Origin: Bacteroidota bacterium
Lineage (GTDB): Bacteria > Bacteroidota > Kryptoniia > Kryptoniales > JAKASW01
Direction of reading: 5' to 3'
Length of the DNA: 11,512 bases
NCBI GenBank assembly: GCA_021796055.1
Contig: JAJYOS010000109.1
Span: 1-11,512, forward strand
In this document: piece after piece, positions 7,901 through 11,512 of the stretch
Layout: every line of letters begins with the position of its first letter
How positions within the stretch are numbered: position 1 is the stretch's first letter
Notes under the pieces: model-generated
The model's database searches: none
Seen by the model: only the letters and a program-made list of their open reading frames with translations
Told to the model about the DNA's origin: nothing
Translations under genes and position numbers: made by a program

Positions 7901-8326
7901 AACTACCAGTGGCCGGCTTATTACAGGCTCGACCTCAAACTGACGAGGACCTTCAAGATTGCGGGCCTTGACATCGCGGCCTACCTGAACGTCACCAATT
8001 TCCTCAATCTGAAGGTCAATCTCATGAGCAACCTGATGGCATTCTCGAGCGACCTTCAGGGCCCGGCCTCAACTGGTCAGGCAGGATGGACGTTTAACGG
8101 GTCCGACGAAGCCTTCTACCTCGCTTCATTACATCTCCCCATGTATAGCTCTTCGGCCTATGATACATACCGGAAGCAATATGCCGGATATTTCATTCCC
8201 GGGAACGACCAGATCGGTGACCTGAGGTCAGCCAGCAAGCCCTACATAAACAATCCTGACTACGCGAACATGTTCCTGTACGATCAGCCTCGTGATATCT
8301 GGCTCGGAATCAAGGTGAATTTCTAA
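4973..8326 (+). CDS. TonB-dependent receptor with carboxypeptidase-like domain
   Basis: A 1117-residue outer-membrane receptor expected to import a ligand using TonB/ExbBD energy. Order of parts: signal peptide 1-29 (cut VNA|QTR); a carboxypeptidase-D regulatory-like beta-sandwich, about 34-117 (IQGTVKDAKTGEPLPGVNV, then DLEGKYFVVNVPVGTYEV); a TonB-box-like EVVIVAQR at 120-127; a plug, about 130-238 (REINTFLAKLPGIS, IRGGSADQVGTLVNG, AEYGNFRSGLINITTKSG); and a long aromatic-rich beta-barrel to the end. The last residues, IWLGIKVNF, end in Phe, as usual for barrel proteins. The start ATG at 4973 is chosen over TTG 4958 because AGGAG (4962-4966) precedes it by six bases. No SusD gene follows, so this is not a classical SusCD pair. 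Instead it is followed after 22 bp by the large secreted protein. The substrate is unknown; the DUF4861 neighbour hints at a carbohydrate derivative. Confidence 0.92.
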   Translation: MTRLSFPRIFEMISALMVVLVMSVGFVNAQTRSRIQGTVKDAKTGEPLPGVNVLVVGTTLGAVTDLEGKYFVVNVPVGTYEVRASMVGYSPMLVKDVLVSLDRVATVDFSLVSSEIQANEVVIVAQRNQLHQEVSGTQMVSTNADITNTAGIREINTFLAKLPGISTSDNGFLEIRGGSADQVGTLVNGLAYDNPAVGNAETSIPLSAIEQVSVLSGGYNAEYGNFRSGLINITTKSGTPSAYHGTIDVSADQSHMRRFGQSLYDPTNAFLAPYLEPDVAFAGTQSGAWDQYQQDQHLTFAGWNYQATQYNLGKPINQQASPLDLYLLTSWMTMTVPDYQGLQQQIAKDPTILGGMTSAQADSLLSATRSAFLNHANKESGSDYNIDAGFGGPVPFVGKALGDATFYISNNTKRSNYLEPVTLTSDFKSTSLLTVKATPSNGITVTLNGLWKREIGVSPIRPASGDAPDISGRGGFMLQNNLNYVFDNAGITGDNYNYLYDQAYFPILNQTTLITGVTLNQLISSKTYYEVTLSRSEISDYSPTGDNRDTTQLTQIGPFNLDESPYGKWQFATSHHVNGFTFPSYDAPIGMTTFRFRSKEGDLHDNSKSYQYQFKFDLASQIGDHNFVKTGLEYNSIILDHNFWEQWNNNAYNTYEFNYHRTPSQSAFYLQDQVNYGDIVANLGARMDYYFGGGGVWPSQPFVSVFQPQAVDTTLYAFLNTGQSYIWNLWYQYNSTHPGFLQKIKNYLTISPRIGVSFPITEQSKFYFNYGQFRSNPPYYSMYEFTYRYTKNGLYQMSNPNMEPPLTTSYELGVAYDLRAGMILQVSGYYKDVFGQQGSVAYQTVGSSLGLDYTGYANNEYQSIEGVEVELSKRDNSWLTGWLNFNYALSKVGNVGVETNYDIPVSDQSNLYADNETPSLPRPKLNADVTFRSPSNWGPQPGGLDLLGNWSLTFFGSWEAGRYFTWNPLADPNLRNNYQWPAYYRLDLKLTRTFKIAGLDIAAYLNVTNFLNLKVNLMSNLMAFSSDLQGPASTGQAGWTFNGSDEAFYLASLHLPMYSSSAYDTYRKQYAGYFIPGNDQIGDLRSASKPYINNPDYANMFLYDQPRDIWLGIKVNF

Positions 8327-8348
8327 AGTCTAAGAATTGGAGATCCTC

Positions 8349-10535
8349 ATGCTTTTCCATCGAGATAATTGGACACGCCACTTCTCGCGCATCGTGAATT
8401 TGAGCACGGCTCTGTTCCTCCTTACGGGAATATCTGCCCTCGCCCAAACTCAATCTCCCGAGCTGCAGACCACGACAATCAAGCTGGGGAAGCTCTGGCT
8501 TGGGATGCCCGCGAACGGAGGGAAGATGAACTTCAATCCGACGGGAGGTTTCTTTCCCAACGACTATGGTGTCGCTGCGGATCGGGCCCAGTACTCGTCG
8601 GCGTTTACGGGGGCCGGTATTTACCTGACCGCTACTCACTGGTTTAATCCACTAACCGATTCGATCGAGAACGTGGCGGTATATTCGTTCACTACCGACT
8701 CACTCCCCGTCGGAAAGGTGACCGTGCCTTTAACTAATTACTTGCGGTATGATTATCCCCAGCTGCAAACCGGACCGATATCTGGAGGCGCATCCCTTTT
8801 CGGAACCTATAACCCTTCCTACCCGGGGTTTCAGAACCACACGTACGACGAAGTTGCTGAGGTCGTCGATTCGACCATACTTGGTGTCGAAGTTGACAGA
8901 AAAGTCTACGCGTGGTCGCAGAATTATAATGACAATTATGTCGTTACCGACCTTGTCTTCACAAACGTCGGCGGCGACACGCTGGACAGTCTTTACATCA
9001 ATATGCAGGAGACCGGCGCCAACATGTACTATGCGAACGGGAGCAACCCTGCCGGCACCTTTGACCAGACCATGAGTTGGCAGCACTACTACGGCGGCCG
9101 CCCGGGCGATTCGATGAGGGTATTTTATGAGTACAGCGCCGATAATCCGCGCCTTGCCGGAGACGACATGGGTGCCCCTCAGGTGTCACAGGGTGGCAGA
9201 CTGATCGCCCCTAACATGCTCTATTACACGATCCTTCACGCATCGGCCGCCCCTTACGTCGATTCGGTAAATGATGTGGATGATCCGCTGCAGCCGAAGG
9301 TGACATACATGGGTGTGGCTACCGCCATCCCGTTCAACCAATCGAGCGACCTGTATGGAAGTAAGAATTTTTACGCCATAAGAGGTGCCTTTTCGAGTGC
9401 CTACCCCATGACGGGTGAAATCGGCGGGACTTACCACGGTTTCAATAACGATGAGCTTGGAACGGCGGACTACACTAGCAATCCCGCGGGACAGTATGAA
9501 GGCGTCTCCTACAGGAGTTGCAGTTTCGGTCCGTACACATTCTATCCCGGTCAGAAGATTCATATCGTTTATGCGAGCGGTTTTGCGGGGATTGGATACA
9601 CACTCGGCAAAAAGATCGGCGCGGAATGGCTTGACGGAACGCTCACCGATCCGCCGAACGCCTCGCAGATCCCAGGATGGAACGCGAGCACGGGGCTCCT
9701 CCCGAGCAATTTCAAGTTCCCGACGGGAGCAACCGCCACCGACATGTCGAAGGACAAATGGATCAGCCTTGGAATAGACTCGGTCATGAAGAGTGCCTGG
9801 AGAGCCAAATGGAATTATGAGCACAACTATAATATACCTCAGGCTCCTCCTCCGCCGCAGTCCACCGATATCAGCGTTACAAGCGGTGCCATAAAAATCG
9901 TATGGGCCGACCCGCAGGCTGAAACGATGCCGAATTTCGCCGGATACAGGATCATGAGGAGGATCTCTAACTACGACACGGTCAGCTACTCGCCGATCTA
10001 CGATTCGGACTCGACCGACATCGCTGCGACACATACTTATTATGATTCAATTGGTTTCTACGGCGCGCAGGTTTTTTACTATATCCAATCCAAGGCGAAG
10101 ATTGGTACCAGTGACCCGAATGCTGACCCAACGACAAGAGGGCAGATGCTTTATAGCGGCAGGGCACTGTTCCCTAACATCTACTACGTCATCCCGGTTA
10201 ACTTCCCGCAAAACGATCTCTCGAAGATAAGGATCGTGCCTAATCCGTATAACATAAGAGACCCACAGCTGACCACTACTCTGGGATTGGGATCGACGCA
10301 CGGCAGGGGAATTACTTTCTACAATCTTCCCCCGAATTGCACAATAAAAATATATACCGAGAATGGCGACTTGGTCGCGACAGGCAACAACACCTCTACA
10401 GGGCAAAGCGTCGGCGGATGGTCCTGGGATATGCTCAGCTCAAACGGCCAGGCGGTCTTCAGCGGAGTATACATAGCCGTCTTCCAGACGGCCGACGGCA
10501 GGATGTCTTACCAGAAATTCCTAATAGTCAGGTGA
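8349..10535 (+). CDS. Large secreted protein with FnIII-like and T9SS-like C-terminal domain
   Basis: A 728-residue exported protein of unknown function. A signal peptide covers about 1-32 (hydrophobic core after NWTRHFSRIVN, likely cut ALA|QTQ). The main part, to about 495, is rich in Tyr, Gly, Asn and Asp and has no motif I recognise. A proline run (PPPPQ, near 500) leads into a fibronectin-III-like domain, about 505-600 (IKIVWADPQ, GYRIMRRISN, TYYDSIGFYGAQVFYYIQS). The C-terminal 100 residues resemble a type-IX sorting or FlgD-like domain: IRIVPNPYN, FYNLPPNCTIKIYTENGDLV, GVYIAVFQ and a KFLIVR end. This suggests export across the outer membrane and surface display. ATG at 8349 is chosen because GGAG (8339-8342) lies six bases before it; the upstream TTG at 8337 is less likely. 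Gaps are 22 bp to the receptor and 21 bp to the PorV-like gene, so all three are probably cotranscribed. Confidence 0.78.
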   Translation: MLFHRDNWTRHFSRIVNLSTALFLLTGISALAQTQSPELQTTTIKLGKLWLGMPANGGKMNFNPTGGFFPNDYGVAADRAQYSSAFTGAGIYLTATHWFNPLTDSIENVAVYSFTTDSLPVGKVTVPLTNYLRYDYPQLQTGPISGGASLFGTYNPSYPGFQNHTYDEVAEVVDSTILGVEVDRKVYAWSQNYNDNYVVTDLVFTNVGGDTLDSLYINMQETGANMYYANGSNPAGTFDQTMSWQHYYGGRPGDSMRVFYEYSADNPRLAGDDMGAPQVSQGGRLIAPNMLYYTILHASAAPYVDSVNDVDDPLQPKVTYMGVATAIPFNQSSDLYGSKNFYAIRGAFSSAYPMTGEIGGTYHGFNNDELGTADYTSNPAGQYEGVSYRSCSFGPYTFYPGQKIHIVYASGFAGIGYTLGKKIGAEWLDGTLTDPPNASQIPGWNASTGLLPSNFKFPTGATATDMSKDKWISLGIDSVMKSAWRAKWNYEHNYNIPQAPPPPQSTDISVTSGAIKIVWADPQAETMPNFAGYRIMRRISNYDTVSYSPIYDSDSTDIAATHTYYDSIGFYGAQVFYYIQSKAKIGTSDPNADPTTRGQMLYSGRALFPNIYYVIPVNFPQNDLSKIRIVPNPYNIRDPQLTTTLGLGSTHGRGITFYNLPPNCTIKIYTENGDLVATGNNTSTGQSVGGWSWDMLSSNGQAVFSGVYIAVFQTADGRMSYQKFLIVR

Positions 10536-10556
10536 TTAGGGAAAGGGATCACGAAA

Positions 10557-11512
10557 ATGAATTCTAAGAGATTATTGCTGACGATATTCCTCGCCACCTT
10601 CTTGTCTGGCATCGCTGTCGGTCAGGTCAGCTTCAACAAGGTTGGGCAGAGCACAATGAATTTCCAGCTTGTGAGCATATCTCCGGCGGCCAGCGCCATG
10701 GGAGAAGCCTACACCGCGGTTGGAACCGGCGCGGATGCCATGTTTTTTAACCCGGCGGCTATGGCGGAGATGAACACGCGGTTCAATGTGTCGTTGGATT
10801 ACACACAGTGGATCGCGGACATCAATTACTACGCCGGCGGAATCGCGTGGAACCTCAAGAACTACGGCGCCGTCGGGCTGAGCTTCATGTCTGTGGACTA
10901 CGGAACTATTTACGGGACGAGCCTGAACCCGCTCGGCGGGTACATCGACAATGGTCCTGTATCCAACGTCGGCGCGTACTCGATCGGTCTTACATACGCG
11001 AAATATATTAACACTCGCTTCCTCTTTGGCGGCAGCATCCGGTTTGTCGGCCAGAATCTCGGCGACAATACGTTCAACAACGGCGTAACCATGAAGAACG
11101 ATGCCACAAAACTTGCCTTTGATCTCGGCGTGAAGTACATCACCTCCTACCATGATTTCAGATTCGGCATGTCGTTCAGGAATTTCTCTTCGGACATTAC
11201 AAGAAACGTCTACCCGGAACAGCTCCCTGTTTCATTCACGATGGGAGCAGCCATCGATTTAATGGGCTTCGTCGATAACGAGCACGACAAGGGAACAGCC
11301 CTCACTCTGGCCGCCGACTTCCTCCATACTGAAAACTATTCGGAGCGATTCAACCTAGGCCTCGAATACAAGTTCCTCGGCATGATCGCGCTAAGGGGTG
11401 GCTACCAGACAAACCGCGATTTGCAGTCATGGTCCGCGGGCGTGGGAGTAAACACGACCGTCGGCGGCAACGACATCCAGGTCAACTATTCTTATTCCAG
11501 ACCTGCAAGTAT
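10557..11512 (+). CDS. PorV/PorQ-family outer-membrane protein (3' end cut by window)
   Basis: A 318-residue open frame from ATG 10557, running off the window with no stop codon. Similar proteins end soon after a motif like the visible NYSYSRPAS, so probably only one or two dozen residues are missing. Residues 1-23 are a signal peptide (LLLTIFLATFLSGIAVGQ). Residues about 40-66, SPAASAMGEAYTAVGTGADAMFFNPAAMA, are the hallmark opening of the PorV/PorQ/UPF0164 group of FadL-like barrels. Alternating aromatic beta strands follow. In type-IX secretion PorV is an outer-membrane shuttle that receives cargo by the C-terminal domain; paralogues next to receptors are of uncertain role. The preceding protein carries such a domain, so a cargo/shuttle pair is plausible. 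A purine-rich AGGGAAAGGGA lies before the start. The gap to the previous gene is 21 bp. Confidence 0.85.
   Translation, partial: MNSKRLLLTIFLATFLSGIAVGQVSFNKVGQSTMNFQLVSISPAASAMGEAYTAVGTGADAMFFNPAAMAEMNTRFNVSLDYTQWIADINYYAGGIAWNLKNYGAVGLSFMSVDYGTIYGTSLNPLGGYIDNGPVSNVGAYSIGLTYAKYINTRFLFGGSIRFVGQNLGDNTFNNGVTMKNDATKLAFDLGVKYITSYHDFRFGMSFRNFSSDITRNVYPEQLPVSFTMGAAIDLMGFVDNEHDKGTALTLAADFLHTENYSERFNLGLEYKFLGMIALRGGYQTNRDLQSWSAGVGVNTTVGGNDIQVNYSYSRPAS

Noticed and set aside
4973..8326. Classical SusC/SusD pair
   Set aside because: The protein downstream lacks a lipobox cysteine and shows no SusD-like features; it ends in a sorting-like beta domain instead.
9186..10034. Long minus-strand open frame (282 codons) inside the 728-residue secreted-protein gene
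   Set aside because: Antisense to a gene with signal peptide, domain structure and good ribosome site. The translation has no recognisable domain and an Arg/Val-rich shadow composition.
10572..11153. Minus-strand open frame of 193 codons opposite the PorV-like gene
   Set aside because: The plus-strand frame is a clear PorV/PorQ homologue with signal peptide; the antisense frame is a compositional shadow.

Overview
The window looks like a chromosomal segment of a Gram-negative bacterium of the Bacteroidota/Chlorobi (FCB) group, most likely an uncultured Ignavibacteria- or Kryptonia-like lineage. The evidence is a TonB-dependent receptor with an N-terminal carboxypeptidase-D-like domain, a PorV/PorQ-type outer-membrane protein, a DUF4861 protein, a secreted protein with a type-IX-secretion-like C-terminal domain, and a Bacteroidota-type NhaD/CitMHS-like antiporter. 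The lineage is inferred from protein families only; no rRNA or marker gene is present.

Left part (1-1178). A small tandem helix-turn-helix protein on the minus strand meets, almost back to back, the C-terminal half of an Amt ammonium transporter on the plus strand. The N-terminal half of Amt is missing and Amt similarity begins where the HTH reading frame ends, so about 550-575 is a breakpoint: insertion, deletion/rearrangement, or an assembly join.

Middle part (1179-3061). A strong hairpin lies between the amt remnant and a small three-helix membrane protein of unknown function. That is followed closely by a complete Na+/H+ antiporter-like carrier on the same strand. Then comes a 580-bp gene-free stretch (3062-3644) with several inverted repeats, a terminator-like structure, a sigma70-like promoter, and three short direct repeats at exact 12-bp spacing immediately downstream of it.

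Right part (3645-11512). Four plus-strand genes with gaps of 21-44 bp form a probable operon: secreted DUF4861 protein, 1117-residue TonB-dependent receptor, 728-residue secreted FnIII/C-terminal-sorting-like protein, and a PorV/PorQ-family barrel cut by the window end. There is no SusD. The reading I favour is an outer-membrane module in which the receptor takes up a ligand, the 728-residue protein is a surface partner exported by a type-IX-like route, the PorV-like protein may serve as its shuttle, and the DUF4861 protein acts on or binds the same (perhaps glycan-derived) ligand in the periplasm. The substrate cannot be read from the sequence.
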